Below, piece after piece: positions 17,088 to 25,496 of a stretch of DNA of 64,000 nt. Position 1 is the first letter of the stretch; each line of letters opens with the position of its first letter. The position numbers were made by a program, and so were the translations under genes. The DNA comes from Gammaproteobacteria bacterium. GTDB taxonomy: Bacteria; Pseudomonadota; Gammaproteobacteria; Steroidobacterales; Steroidobacteraceae. Location of the stretch: positions 1 through 64,000 of the forward strand of contig JANYLM010000104.1 of assembly GCA_025357835.1 (NCBI GenBank), given 5' to 3'. The notes under the pieces are model-generated. The model did not search any database and was not told the origin of the DNA. It saw only the letters and a list, made by a program, of their open reading frames with translations.

Positions 17088-19153
17088 TGAGTGCGCATGA
17101 ATTCTTGTTCGAGCTAGGCACAGAGGAATTGCCGCCGCGCACTCTGCGGAGTTTATCCACCGCTCTGACCGAGGGCGTGCTCAAAGGAATAGACGCAGCC
17201 GGCATAGCGCACGGCAAGGTGCGTGGCTTTGCTACGCCGCGGCGACTGGCCGTGCAAGTACAAAAATTGGCTGAGCATCAGCCTGAACGACAAGTGGAAC
17301 GGCGCGGGCCGCCGTTGGCCAATTCTTTCGACGCGCAGGGCGCGCCCACTCAGGCCGCCATCGCTTTCGCCAAGAATTGCGGCGTGCCGGTCGCGGAGCT
17401 GAGTCAATTCAAAACAGACAAAGGTGCGTGGCTGATGTTCCGGGGCACCGAGCGAGGCGCCTCGACGATGAGCCTGCTGGGCGATATCGTCAATCAGGCC
17501 ATCGCCGCGCTGCCGATTGCCAAACGCATGCGCTGGGGCAGCCGCACCGCCGAGTTCGTCAGACCGGTACACAGCGTCGTTCTTTTATACGGCGAGACGG
17601 TGATCCCGGCCGAGGTGCTGGGGCTGCCTGCTGGACGAGTGACTGTCGGCCACCGCTTTCTGGCACCGCGGCCCCTGACTCTCAAGTCCGCCAAGGGTTA
17701 TGAGAGCCGCCTGCGCCGCGCCAAGGTGGTGGCGGACTTCGCAACCCGACGCGAGCTGATTCGTCAGGGCGTGAACTCGGCGGCTGCGGCAGCCGTCGGC
17801 GGTACGGCTCTGATCGGGGATGCGCTGCTCGACGAAGTCACCGCCCTGGTGGAGTGGCCTGTACCCATCGCCGGCCAGTTCGAACAGCGATTTTTGAGCC
17901 TGCCCCGCGAGGTGGTGATCGCCACCGTACAGGACCATCAGCGTTATTTCGCGGTGGAAGACGCGGACGGTAAGCTGTCTGGCTGGTTCATCACCGTCAG
18001 CAATATTGAGAGCCGCGACCCTGCCAAGGTACGGCAGGGCAATGAACGCGTGGTGCGGCCGCGATTGAGCGATGCCGCGTTTTTTTGGGAGCAGGACCGC
18101 AAAATATCACTCGAAGCGCATGCGGCCCACTTAAGCGGTGTGACCTTTCAGACCAAATTGGGCACCTATGCCGACAAGACACGGCGCGTGACGGCGCTGG
18201 CGCAATCCGTCGGCCGCCGTATCGGCGCCGGAGCCTACGTGACGCGCGCCGCGGAACTCGCCAAGGCTGACTTGATGACGGCGATGGTGGGCGAATTCCC
18301 GGAACTGCAGGGCACCATGGGTCGCTACTACGCCGAGGCACAAGGCGAACCGCAGGAATTGGCGCTGGCCTTGGAGGAACACTACCGTCCGCGCTATGCC
18401 GGCGACTCGCTACCGACCACCAAGACGGGCCAGGCGGTGGCGCTCGCCGACAAGATCGATACCTTGGTGGGAATTTTCGCCATCGACCAACGGCCCACCG
18501 GCGCTAAGGATCCTTTCGGTCTGCGGCGTGCCGCCTTAGGGTTGTTGCGCATCCTGCTCGAGGGCCGGCTGGAATTGGATTTGTTCGAATTGCTGGAGGA
18601 AGCCGCAGCGGCGCAACCGGTTCTGAAGGCAGGCGTGGTCGATGCCGTGTACGATTTCATTGCCGAGCGGCTGCGGGGTTTGCTGTTGGAAGAGCCCGGC
18701 ACCACTGCCGAAATGCTCGATGCCGTGTTCGCGAACCGCCCGCGGTCACCCCTCGATGCGGTGACGCGCCTGCAGGCGCTGAAAGAGTTCCTGGTACTGC
18801 CGGAAGCCGGTATTCTCGCGGCTATCAACAAGCGCATTGCGAATATCCTGAAGAAGACGACGCTCGGCGGCGATGTGGCGATCAATGCCGACGCATTGAC
18901 TGAGGACGCCGAGCGGCAACTGCACCGGGTATTGTGCGATTTGCGCGTTCCCGTGCAAGAGGCGACGAAGCAGCGCCGCTATGCGCAGGGCCTGAAGGCT
19001 TTGGTGGCCTTGAGGGCGCCGGTGGCCGAATTTTTCGAGCGCATCCTGGTGATGGACGAGAACATGGAGCGGCGCAATAACCGCCTTGCCTTACTGCGCG
19101 ACGTACAGCTGCTGCTCGGCGGTGTCGCCGATCTATCGCGCCTACCGGGCTGA
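17087..19153 (+). CDS. glyS: Glycyl-tRNA synthetase beta subunit
   Basis: GlyS is the tRNA-binding partner of GlyQ. The 688-residue length fits the family. Typical features are the N-terminal FLFELGTEELPPRTLRSLS, the RGPPLANSFDAQGAPTQAA segment, FPELQGTMGRYYA and the C-terminal anticodon-binding region ending near RLALLRDVQLLLGGVADLS. It follows glyQ with a one-base overlap. An acyltransferase gene follows nine bases after its stop, so all three are likely in one operon. Confidence 0.98.
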   Translation: MSAHEFLFELGTEELPPRTLRSLSTALTEGVLKGIDAAGIAHGKVRGFATPRRLAVQVQKLAEHQPERQVERRGPPLANSFDAQGAPTQAAIAFAKNCGVPVAELSQFKTDKGAWLMFRGTERGASTMSLLGDIVNQAIAALPIAKRMRWGSRTAEFVRPVHSVVLLYGETVIPAEVLGLPAGRVTVGHRFLAPRPLTLKSAKGYESRLRRAKVVADFATRRELIRQGVNSAAAAAVGGTALIGDALLDEVTALVEWPVPIAGQFEQRFLSLPREVVIATVQDHQRYFAVEDADGKLSGWFITVSNIESRDPAKVRQGNERVVRPRLSDAAFFWEQDRKISLEAHAAHLSGVTFQTKLGTYADKTRRVTALAQSVGRRIGAGAYVTRAAELAKADLMTAMVGEFPELQGTMGRYYAEAQGEPQELALALEEHYRPRYAGDSLPTTKTGQAVALADKIDTLVGIFAIDQRPTGAKDPFGLRRAALGLLRILLEGRLELDLFELLEEAAAAQPVLKAGVVDAVYDFIAERLRGLLLEEPGTTAEMLDAVFANRPRSPLDAVTRLQALKEFLVLPEAGILAAINKRIANILKKTTLGGDVAINADALTEDAERQLHRVLCDLRVPVQEATKQRRYAQGLKALVALRAPVAEFFERILVMDENMERRNNRLALLRDVQLLLGGVADLSRLPG

Positions 19154-19162
19154 ACCGATACC

Positions 19163-19888
19163 GTGCAGCTTTTTCGATCGCTGCTTTTCACCACCTACAT
19201 GATGGCATCGGCCTGCCTGTTCGGGGCGGCAATGGCCTTGAGTTTTTGGCTGCCGTATCGCGCGCAATTCGCGATTGCGCGCAGCTGGGCGCGGATCTTA
19301 TTATGGGTACTCGACCGCTTGTGCGGTCTGAAGTACGTCGTAGAAGGCCGCGAGCGCATTCCGGCGGGCAATCACATCGTGATGAGCAATCACACTTCGG
19401 CGTGGGAAACCGTGGCGCAATTTCTGATTTTCCCGCCGCAGGTCTGGGTGCTGAAACGAGAATTGCTGTGGATCCCCTTTGTGGGCTGGGGACTGAAACG
19501 GCTCAGGCCGATCGCGATCAACCGCGGCGAGGGGCACCGGGCGGTGAACCAGGTGATCGAACAGGGCAAGGCGCGGCTGAGGGACGGCCTCTGGGTCATT
19601 ATCTTCCCCGAAGGCACGCGAGTAGTTGCCGGCGAAACCCGCAAATTCGGAGTAAGCGGCGCGATGCTTTCGATCGCCTCCGGCAAGAGCGTGGTGCCAC
19701 TGTCGCACAATGCCGGCTCGTTCTGGCCCAGACGCGGGTTTATGAAAAGGCCCGGCACGATACGCGTGGTCATCGGCGAACCCATCGAACCCGCGGACAA
19801 GGAACCTCGGCAACTAAACGAGGAAGTGAAGCAATCCATCGAAGCGGGCCTTGCTCGCATTGCGGCGGCAGCCGGCGATACTCGCTAA
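19163..19888 (+). CDS. plsC: 1-acyl-sn-glycerol-3-phosphate acyltransferase
   Basis: PlsC transfers an acyl chain to lysophosphatidic acid at the inner membrane to make phosphatidic acid. The 241-residue product has an N-terminal hydrophobic segment (about 5-30). It carries the acyltransferase motifs NHTSAWE, where the usual aspartate of HX4D is a glutamate, and FPEGTR. In many gammaproteobacteria gmhB lies between glyS and plsC; it is absent here. The reading frame begins ten bases after glyS. Its stop overlaps the end of a convergent short gene by four bases. Confidence 0.85.
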   Translation: MQLFRSLLFTTYMMASACLFGAAMALSFWLPYRAQFAIARSWARILLWVLDRLCGLKYVVEGRERIPAGNHIVMSNHTSAWETVAQFLIFPPQVWVLKRELLWIPFVGWGLKRLRPIAINRGEGHRAVNQVIEQGKARLRDGLWVIIFPEGTRVVAGETRKFGVSGAMLSIASGKSVVPLSHNAGSFWPRRGFMKRPGTIRVVIGEPIEPADKEPRQLNEEVKQSIEAGLARIAAAAGDTR

Positions 19889-20220
19889 GCCCCGCGCAAT
19901 CTTTGCGCAGTGATGCGAATCATTCCTCCCGCAACGGTGGCACGACGCGCAGTCAGTCCGAGAGAACTTAAGCGTTCCACCACCCACTGGGGCGAGAGCC
20001 GCAGTTTGGAGTAGTTACTCACGCGTAGCCGCCACGAGTCGCCTTCACGCTGGTGCAACTGATCATGGACCGTCACGGTGGTGTCTGCATATTCCAGAAA
20101 GCAGGTCAGTATTCTCTCTTGGTCACTGCGAACCATGATGAAGCGTGCATCGCCTTGTAAGGGCGCAGCGTAAATTGCGGCTGGCGCGGACCCTACGCAT
20201 CGTATACTTTTAAGATTCAT
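19885..20220 (-). CDS. Short protein resembling the C-terminal part of a SAM-dependent methyltransferase
   Basis: This 111-residue frame (ATG at 20220, or GTG at 20226) lacks a nucleotide-binding motif. It consists of beta-rich sequence (ILTCFLEYADTTVTVHDQLHQREGD) followed by YSKLRLSPQWVVERLSSLGL and a glycine-rich end. From memory this resembles the last third of class I SAM methyltransferases, after the catalytic Rossmann core. It may be a truncated relic or a small independent protein. Its start codon overlaps head-to-head with that of the antiporter gene (CATG), leaving no room for ordinary promoters. Its end overlaps plsC by four bases. I cannot assign a function. Confidence 0.45.
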   Translation of the reverse strand: MNLKSIRCVGSAPAAIYAAPLQGDARFIMVRSDQERILTCFLEYADTTVTVHDQLHQREGDSWRLRVSNYSKLRLSPQWVVERLSSLGLTARRATVAGGMIRITAQRLRGA

Positions 20221-21205
20221 GCTCACAATTGTTCTGTTCCTTGGGTCGGCCGCCGCGATTTATTTTGCGTGTGAATTCTTCGTCAACGGCATTGAGTGGC
20301 TGGGCCGCAAGCTGGGGGTAGGAGAGACCGCTACCGGCACCATCCTGGCGGCTTTCGGCACCGCACTGCCGGAAACCGCGGTGACCTTCGTAGCCGTGGT
20401 TTTTGGACGCGATTCCGCGCAGAAGGACATCGGCGTCGGCGCGGCCTTGGGCGGACCGTTGGTTCTCGCCACCATTTCCTACGCAGTCGTCGGCTTCGCC
20501 ATGCTGTGGAACCGCCGGCGCCTCGGTCGCGCGACACAGGTCATCGAATGCGACCCGAACAAGCTGTGGCGCGATCAGGCCTGGTTCCTGTCCATTTTCG
20601 TGGCCAAGATTGCGCTCGGCCTGCTCGTGTTCGGTTACAAGCCTTGGCTGGGAGCATTATTTTTGCTCGCTTACGCGGTGTATTTGGCACGCGAACTGCG
20701 CGGTGCGCAGGTCTTGAACGAAGACGAACTCGTGCCCCTGAAGCTGCATCCCAGCGGCGACCCGGGCCTGGTATGGCCGCTGCTGCAAACCACTCTCGCC
20801 CTGCTCGCCATCGCGGTTGCGTCCAGAGTATTCGTCGGTCAGCTCGAGGCCATAGGAATCTGGACCGGCCTGTCGCCGCAACTGGTGGCGCTGCTATTGA
20901 GCCCGGTGGCCACTGAATTGCCCGAGACCATGAATGCGATCATCTGGGTGCGTCAGGGCAAGGAGCGCCTGGCACTTGCTAATATTTCGGGCGCGATGAT
21001 GATACAGGCCACCGTCCCGACCGCTCTCGGCTTGTTCTTTACACCCTGGATGTTTTCGCGCGAGCTGATCGTCTCGGGAGTCATCACTATAGCGGCGGTT
21101 GCGGTGCTGCTGGGGCTGCTCTCCAAAAATACGGTTAATGCCCGATCGCTGATGCCGCTCGCCGGGCTGTACGCGATCTTTGTCGCCATCATCGCCATGA
21201 TGTGA
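20219..21205 (+). CDS. Calcium/cation antiporter (CaCA family, YrbG-like)
   Basis: This inner-membrane sodium/calcium-exchanger-family protein has about ten hydrophobic segments in 328 residues. The two internally repeated alpha motifs are visible: FGTALPETAVTFVAVVFGRDS (first half) and LSPVATELPETMNAIIWVR (second half), each with the ion-coordinating GTALPE/ATELPE core. The ion specificity cannot be read from sequence. No Shine-Dalgarno sequence precedes the ATG at 20219. A TATACT hexamer only about 11 bases upstream hints at a leaderless transcript. It is divergent from the short methyltransferase-like gene and convergent with the Kelch lipoprotein gene. Confidence 0.83.
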   Translation: MLTIVLFLGSAAAIYFACEFFVNGIEWLGRKLGVGETATGTILAAFGTALPETAVTFVAVVFGRDSAQKDIGVGAALGGPLVLATISYAVVGFAMLWNRRRLGRATQVIECDPNKLWRDQAWFLSIFVAKIALGLLVFGYKPWLGALFLLAYAVYLARELRGAQVLNEDELVPLKLHPSGDPGLVWPLLQTTLALLAIAVASRVFVGQLEAIGIWTGLSPQLVALLLSPVATELPETMNAIIWVRQGKERLALANISGAMMIQATVPTALGLFFTPWMFSRELIVSGVITIAAVAVLLGLLSKNTVNARSLMPLAGLYAIFVAIIAMM

Positions 21206-21224
21206 AATCACTCGACAGAGTAGG

Positions 21225-23084
21225 TCAATTCACCGTGGTGCTTACTGGTGTCGAAGTGATTCCGTTGGCGACAACGGCGAGCAAACTTGCGCCGGTTTCC
21301 GCGGCCGCCGGAACGTCGAAGGATGTGGAAACGATCGTGGTGCCGGTCGCGACGCCCATGCTGCTGTGGTCGTGTGTTCGCGCGTAGATGATATGACCCG
21401 ACGCCGTATTGGTGATACGCACCAGCGGATAGTTGGTGGCGGCGTTGAGTTCGTCACCGAAAGCGGCGGCCTGCGACAAACCGTTCAACTTCATCCCTGC
21501 AATGACGTAAGTGGAGCCCCGCGTTACTGTCGCCGGTGCATTGGTAATCGTGGGGGCCCAGGCCGGATTGGCGCTGCCGTTGCCGCTGTAAATACTCGTG
21601 AGCCCCCCGGTTACAAGCGCCTGACCATTGGGCAGTGGCAGAACAAAGTATTGGGTAGTGCCGCCATTAATTGGCAAAGCCCCCGTAACCGACATCTTGG
21701 CGCCGTCGTATTCATAGAATTTGCCGGAGTCCGCGGCAATCAGCACATGACCGGAGGGAAGCAAGGCGGCGCTAGCATCAGCAACGTCGTCGCCGGCGCC
21801 AAAATCCGGTCCCGCCCTGAAGCTGCCCGAGGCCGCGGGCGTCGGTCCGGGGGTGTAGATAACGGTGTGGGCAGCCATTCCGTTGGCTGCCGCACCTGTG
21901 GCGAAGACCGTGCCATCGGGCAGCAGAATTGCAGGCCCTACTTCCCCCGGTGGAATGTAAGTGCCCGCCGGACCCGGACCGTAGCTCACACCGCCAACAA
22001 CCTGAATCGGCGCTGGACCGTAACTTAGACCGCCAGGCGCGCTAGAAGGCGATGTCAGTCCATCCGGCGTATTTCCATCGCTGTACCATAACGCGGCGAG
22101 TGAGTCGTAATGTTCGGCATGGCGCGGATCGCCGACATCGATGCTGAAGAGTTCACCGTCCGGCAAGAGGGTCCAGCCCTCTTCGGCGAAATCGTCCGCC
22201 TTGCCCGGGGCGGGGAGTGATGTCCAGGACAAGTTGACTGGGTCGAGGCGCCACATAGTGCGGCCCAGCTTAGTGCCAAAAACGAAGCTGCCATCTGGCA
22301 GGACTGCTGAAGGCGAATCACCAATATAGTTGACCCCGGGCGGTGCGCCGATCATCGTCCAGCTGTCGGCGACGGGGTCATACACGGCCGACATGTTGGT
22401 CAGACCGCTGGGCGCGAAGGGCAGGCTGTAATTATTCTGGTTATATTCGCCGCCGACGAACAGCACCCGACCGTCGGCCAGCACGGCCTGCGCGCCATCG
22501 GCAGGCGCGTAACCAGCCGGTGAGCTCGAAAGTCGGCGCCAGGTGCCGTTGATGTAGTTGCCCTGCGAGTCCGGCGTCAGATTGTAAAATACGCCGGCAT
22601 CGCTGATTGACTGCATCATGACGCTGCCATTGGTCAGTAACAGACTCAAATATCCGGGTTCGGGCGGTTGGTTCGCGAGAGCGGTGAACGGCACGGTCGT
22701 GCAGATGACGGCTACATTGGTCACATTCGCGTTACCCACCGTGCCGGAGCCATTAGTAACCACACAATTCTGCGAAGGTACAGAGGGCTGCGTTGCCACG
22801 ACTACTGAATAAGCAGCGCCACTCCCGAGACTAGCGGGAAAGATGAACGGACCCGGCGCGAACACTGCGAGGCCGGGGCCGCCGTCATTCTGCAATGCCA
22901 AGCCTGCGCCGCTAAGTCCTGAGACCATGCCGCTGACAGTGTAGGTGGTCAACGGCGTGGATGCACCGCCACCACCACATGCGACAAGAAGCGCAACTTG
23001 AATCGATGTGACCACTACTTTCGCGAAATATTGAGGCTCTATGTTCTTGGTCACGTTTGCATTCCCGCGGGGTCGGTTGGACAT
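21225..23084 (-). CDS. Lipoprotein with Kelch-like beta-propeller repeats
   Basis: The product (619 residues from the ATG at 23084) is a predicted surface or periplasmic lipoprotein, with a lipobox LVAC at about residue 36 followed by a Gly-rich spacer. A small Ig-like unit (YTVSGMVSGLSGAGLALQN) comes next. About six Kelch-type blades with repeated LPDG and LADGRVLFVGG turns follow, then a C-terminal IPT/Ig-like domain. The galactose-oxidase copper ligands cannot be identified, so enzymatic activity is not claimed. Other starts (23099, GTG 23138) are possible. I chose 23084 because the ATG lies inside the end of an attC-like site, mirroring the short leader of the neighbouring cassettes. Confidence 0.7.
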   Translation of the reverse strand: MSNRPRGNANVTKNIEPQYFAKVVVTSIQVALLVACGGGGASTPLTTYTVSGMVSGLSGAGLALQNDGGPGLAVFAPGPFIFPASLGSGAAYSVVVATQPSVPSQNCVVTNGSGTVGNANVTNVAVICTTVPFTALANQPPEPGYLSLLLTNGSVMMQSISDAGVFYNLTPDSQGNYINGTWRRLSSSPAGYAPADGAQAVLADGRVLFVGGEYNQNNYSLPFAPSGLTNMSAVYDPVADSWTMIGAPPGVNYIGDSPSAVLPDGSFVFGTKLGRTMWRLDPVNLSWTSLPAPGKADDFAEEGWTLLPDGELFSIDVGDPRHAEHYDSLAALWYSDGNTPDGLTSPSSAPGGLSYGPAPIQVVGGVSYGPGPAGTYIPPGEVGPAILLPDGTVFATGAAANGMAAHTVIYTPGPTPAASGSFRAGPDFGAGDDVADASAALLPSGHVLIAADSGKFYEYDGAKMSVTGALPINGGTTQYFVLPLPNGQALVTGGLTSIYSGNGSANPAWAPTITNAPATVTRGSTYVIAGMKLNGLSQAAAFGDELNAATNYPLVRITNTASGHIIYARTHDHSSMGVATGTTIVSTSFDVPAAAETGASLLAVVANGITSTPVSTTVN

Positions 23085-23199
23085 AACGTAGTGAAGCATC
23101 GGTTTGGCGCGCGTGCCCCACGAAGCTGCTTGATCCACATCATCGATTCCCTCCGACTAACGAAGACTACCCGCCGTGCGCTCAAACCGTCGGTCAGAC
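23081..23199 (-). repeat. attC-like site at the Kelch gene start
   Basis: On the minus strand the site runs from GTCTGAC (23199-23193) to GTTATGT (23087-23081), both one or two bases off consensus. The inner arms CGGTTTGAGCGC and GCGCCAAACCG pair over 11 bases with one extrahelical A. Its internal segment GGGAATCGATGAT repeats that of the site at 24429-24557. Confidence 0.55.
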
Positions 23200-23364
23200 C
23201 GCGTGCAACACCGCGAGTCGAGTCGACAGAGGGAGCTCCACAGGAACGAAGCGCTCACCTCGAATGCCGATAGCGGTTGCGAAATACGTCGACTCGGCGT
23301 CGCTGAATTGGGTCTACGACATACGCCAGCGCACTCAGTCCAACTATCCCAATGCACGGATGTT

Positions 23365-23928
23365 TTATTTCAGACGCGACCAGACCAGCGTCCTAGTGAC
23401 GGGCGTACCATCTCCCTGAGTTGTTGTGAATTTTATCGTTAGAGCGTCACCGTCGACAGCAATGTGCCTGGTGATGTTCTTTCCGACATCGCCCGGGAAC
23501 AGTGCGCTTTCAAGGTGATGCGTCACGATGCCTTGCGCTTCATCCACGGTGTAAGTTCCGAAATAGGCGTCGTAACCCAGCACCGTCTGTGACGTATCGT
23601 TCGTTCCTTTTATTGTGATCGCCTTGCGGCAGTCGTCCGCTAGCATGTCCACTGATCGGCCAGGCCTCGACAGTTGTGCCGCGACGTGTCCGTAAGGGTC
23701 GTATATTAGAATTCCTTTTGGCGTTGCCGACAGACCCGGATCGACGATAACCTTCCCGTCGGTAGTGGTTGTCACTCTGGACTTAAGGCTCCATCCGCCG
23801 ATCAGCAGAGCCGAAATGCTACGCCCCGGAAGGAGAGATGAGTTATCCGATGCATGGGTCGATTGTCCCAGCATCGTGTAGGCAATCGCGATGACAGTCA
23901 ATGCAGCTAAACTCGGTTGTCGCGTCAC
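23365..23928 (-). CDS. Lipocalin-like domain protein
   Basis: This exported 187-residue protein (GTG start) has a signal peptide ending near STHAS. The lipocalin-like domain (PF13924 type) shows LLIGGWSLKSRVTTTTDGK, LIYDPYGHVAAQLSRPGR, YFGTYTVDEAQGIVTHHLE and the terminal GTPVTRTLVWSRLK. Family members are small beta-barrels with no established ligand. It lies in the cassette array between a degenerate attC-like site (23964-24027) upstream and another (23081-23199) downstream. About 165 non-coding bases follow its stop. Confidence 0.75.
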   Translation of the reverse strand: MTRQPSLAALTVIAIAYTMLGQSTHASDNSSLLPGRSISALLIGGWSLKSRVTTTTDGKVIVDPGLSATPKGILIYDPYGHVAAQLSRPGRSVDMLADDCRKAITIKGTNDTSQTVLGYDAYFGTYTVDEAQGIVTHHLESALFPGDVGKNITRHIAVDGDALTIKFTTTQGDGTPVTRTLVWSRLK

Positions 23929-23963
23929 GCCGTGTACCCCTTAGTTTTTACGAGAATAATCCT

Positions 23964-24027
23964 GACTCACAAGTCAACTTGCACCCGTATTTCAAAACGG
24001 GTGATTCCCCAAAAAGCTTGGTTAGAC
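23964..24027 (-). repeat. Short, degenerate attC-like site
   Basis: On the minus strand it begins with a consensus GTCTAAC box (24027-24021) that contains the stop codon of the DUF4304 gene, and ends with GTGAGTC (23970-23964), a damaged GTTRRRY box. A perfect seven-base-pair central hairpin (CACCCGT/ACGGGTG) forms the tip. At 64 bases it is half the length of the other sites. Confidence 0.4.
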
Positions 24028-24423
24028 ACGCTGAGACCAATAGTCATGTGCGACCGGCAGTTTCGCAAGAACCTCGTTCGCGACGTCACCGTATCTGCCA
24101 TTCTCGAATCGAAACCAACTGTCAGTGCCAGATCCTTCGCCAGGCTTTATGCGAAACCGATCATTGGGATGAATGTCCCAAGCTCTGACCTTAGATGCCG
24201 GAATGTGTTTACCGAAGTGCGTTGTTGTCCCGCCGATACCGCACCGAGATATCTCAATCAGGAAGCCGCCCCCGTTTACGTCGAATTGGAACGTCAGCAA
24301 TTCGACGTGCGTGACGTGCACCCGCCTAAAGTGCGGATAAGAGCCCGTGAAGCCGCTTTCGCGGAGCACTGGCACGACGGAAGCCTTTAACGCTACGTCC
24401 ATGGATTCACGCGGTGACAGCAT
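24022..24423 (-). CDS. DUF4304 domain-containing protein
   Basis: This 133-residue cytoplasmic protein has no signal or membrane segment. The DUF4304 pattern is visible: an amphipathic N-terminal helix (VALKASVVPVLRESGF), FRRVHVTHVELLTFQFDVNGGGFLIEISRC, and an ending with DSWFRFEN and an alpha-helical tail. The biochemical role of DUF4304 is unknown. The ATG lies five bases after the GTTAAAC box of the preceding attC-like site. The stop codon TAA is part of the next attC box (GTCTAAC). Both are classic cassette architecture. Confidence 0.75.
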   Translation of the reverse strand: MLSPRESMDVALKASVVPVLRESGFTGSYPHFRRVHVTHVELLTFQFDVNGGGFLIEISRCGIGGTTTHFGKHIPASKVRAWDIHPNDRFRIKPGEGSGTDSWFRFENGRYGDVANEVLAKLPVAHDYWSQRV

Positions 24424-24428
24424 TGTGT

Positions 24429-24557
24429 GTTTAACGATTAGGTGGAGCGGCGCGGGGCTGCGCCAACGACCAACGATGCCGATTTAATTCAATCATCGAT
24501 CCCCTCCTTGGCTCAACGAAGACGTGGCCACGCGATCGCTCGAACCGCTAGTTAGGC
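24429..24557 (-). repeat. attC-like site upstream of the DUF4304 cassette
   Basis: On the minus strand the site runs from GCCTAAC (24557-24551) to GTTAAAC (24435-24429), both matching consensus. The inner arms GGTTCGAGCG and CGCTCCACC pair imperfectly. It is 129 bases long. Its interior (GGGATCGATGAT) is repeated in the site at 23081-23199. Confidence 0.7.
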
Positions 24558-24606
24558 TTCACGAAACGCAATCAGCTTCGTATTTCGCCACAGGTTGTTA
24601 GCCGAT

Positions 24607-25077
24607 TCAGTATCCCCTGACTACTATAGACAAAACCATACCGCCCAGTTCCATATCTTCGGTGTAATCGATATCCACACTATCACCCCGATTTTCGGTG
24701 CCATACGACATCGACAGCGATATGACGTGCAGCTGTGTTCGTGGGGAAAATCGCGTTCTTGAGGAGAGGCAAGAGATCACCTCCTTGGCGTTATTTCCTG
24801 CGAATTCGGTGGCACCATGCCCCATGAGGCAGGCGCACACTTTTTTGGCCGATTCGTAACCATTGTGCTCACAACGTTTGGCCGCCAAGGCCGGATCGCC
24901 CTCGCCGTTGAAGTTGCTACCCCAACTGGTGTGGAACTTTAGGCCTCGTTCTTCATTTGGTTTGACTGACTCAACAAATTCGAGCAGCGGCCCGCATAAA
25001 CCGTTGCTGGCCTGCGCAGTTTCGTGCCCAGACAAATATAGCGCGCCGAGAACCACAGGAAAAGCGAGGCGTAGCAT
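24607..25077 (-). CDS. Unrecognised exported protein (cassette gene)
   Basis: The 156-residue product starts at the ATG at 25077, five bases after a GTTAGGC attC box. It has a clear signal peptide (MLRLAFPVVLGALYLSG ... AQAS). The mature part is about 130 residues, with five cysteines (CGPLL, KRCEH, KKVCACL, ISCL) and a C-terminal acidic segment (DSVDIDYTEDMEL). I do not recognise the family. A longer reading frame to 25221 exists only because the attC-like site upstream happens to be open, and its translation (RPASNQRLERSRG) is the typical spurious translation of such a site. GC content is lower than in the flanking housekeeping genes. Confidence 0.6.
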   Translation of the reverse strand: MLRLAFPVVLGALYLSGHETAQASNGLCGPLLEFVESVKPNEERGLKFHTSWGSNFNGEGDPALAAKRCEHNGYESAKKVCACLMGHGATEFAGNNAKEVISCLSSRTRFSPRTQLHVISLSMSYGTENRGDSVDIDYTEDMELGGMVLSIVVRGY

Positions 25078-25082
25078 TTGCG

Positions 25083-25210
25083 GCCTAACGATCAGGCTGA
25101 ACGACGCGCGGCGGCGTTGCCGATGAACGAAGGCACTTGATCCCCATCCTCGACCTCGCTGGACCCTTACCGAAGTTGCACCGCGTGATCGTTCCAGCCG
25201 TTGATTAGAC
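25083..25210 (-). repeat. attC-like site between two cassette genes
   Basis: On the minus strand the site runs from GTCTAAT (25210-25204, including the upstream gene's stop codon) to GTTAGGC (25089-25083). The inner arms GGCTGGAACGA and TCGTTCAGCC pair with one extrahelical G, the asymmetry used for strand choice by integron integrases. It is 128 bases long. Confidence 0.7.
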
Positions 25211-25492
25211 GCCGGACGCATTTACGCGACGTCGCCGCCTTTGATACGCCATGATAATTCCCCAAACGGCGAGGGCTGGGAAAGCCAACACCCATAGGAA
25301 GCAAAAACAATTGGCAAGCCACGCTAATATCCCGTCCGGCGCTATACCAAGAAACTGAGGCAGTTCCGAGACGCACCCTTTACTACCAGTTGTGCGGTCC
25401 ACGACAAGCAGTAGACGGTTGTGCGAATTGAGCCATACCGAAAGTACTCCAGCGCTTAACAGAACTACGAAGATCGACTGGGGCGATTTCAT
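25205..25492 (-). CDS. Small membrane protein of unknown function (cassette gene)
   Basis: This 95-residue product has two hydrophobic segments (about residues 7-21 and 54-80) and a basic C terminus (YQRRRRRVNASGV). A short loop between the segments holds one cysteine (SKGCVSEL). No family is recognised. The ATG lies four bases after a GTTAGGC box at 25503-25497. The stop codon lies inside the GTCTAAT box of the next site. It is the first gene of the array in its direction of reading. Confidence 0.5.
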   Translation of the reverse strand: MKSPQSIFVVLLSAGVLSVWLNSHNRLLLVVDRTTGSKGCVSELPQFLGIAPDGILAWLANCFCFLWVLAFPALAVWGIIMAYQRRRRRVNASGV

Positions 25493-25496
25493 AGGC

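Noticed and set aside
25078..25221. Coding extension reading RPASNQRLERSRG upstream of the exported cassette protein
   Set aside because: It is a translation of the attC-like site; a signal peptide begins at the ATG at 25077.
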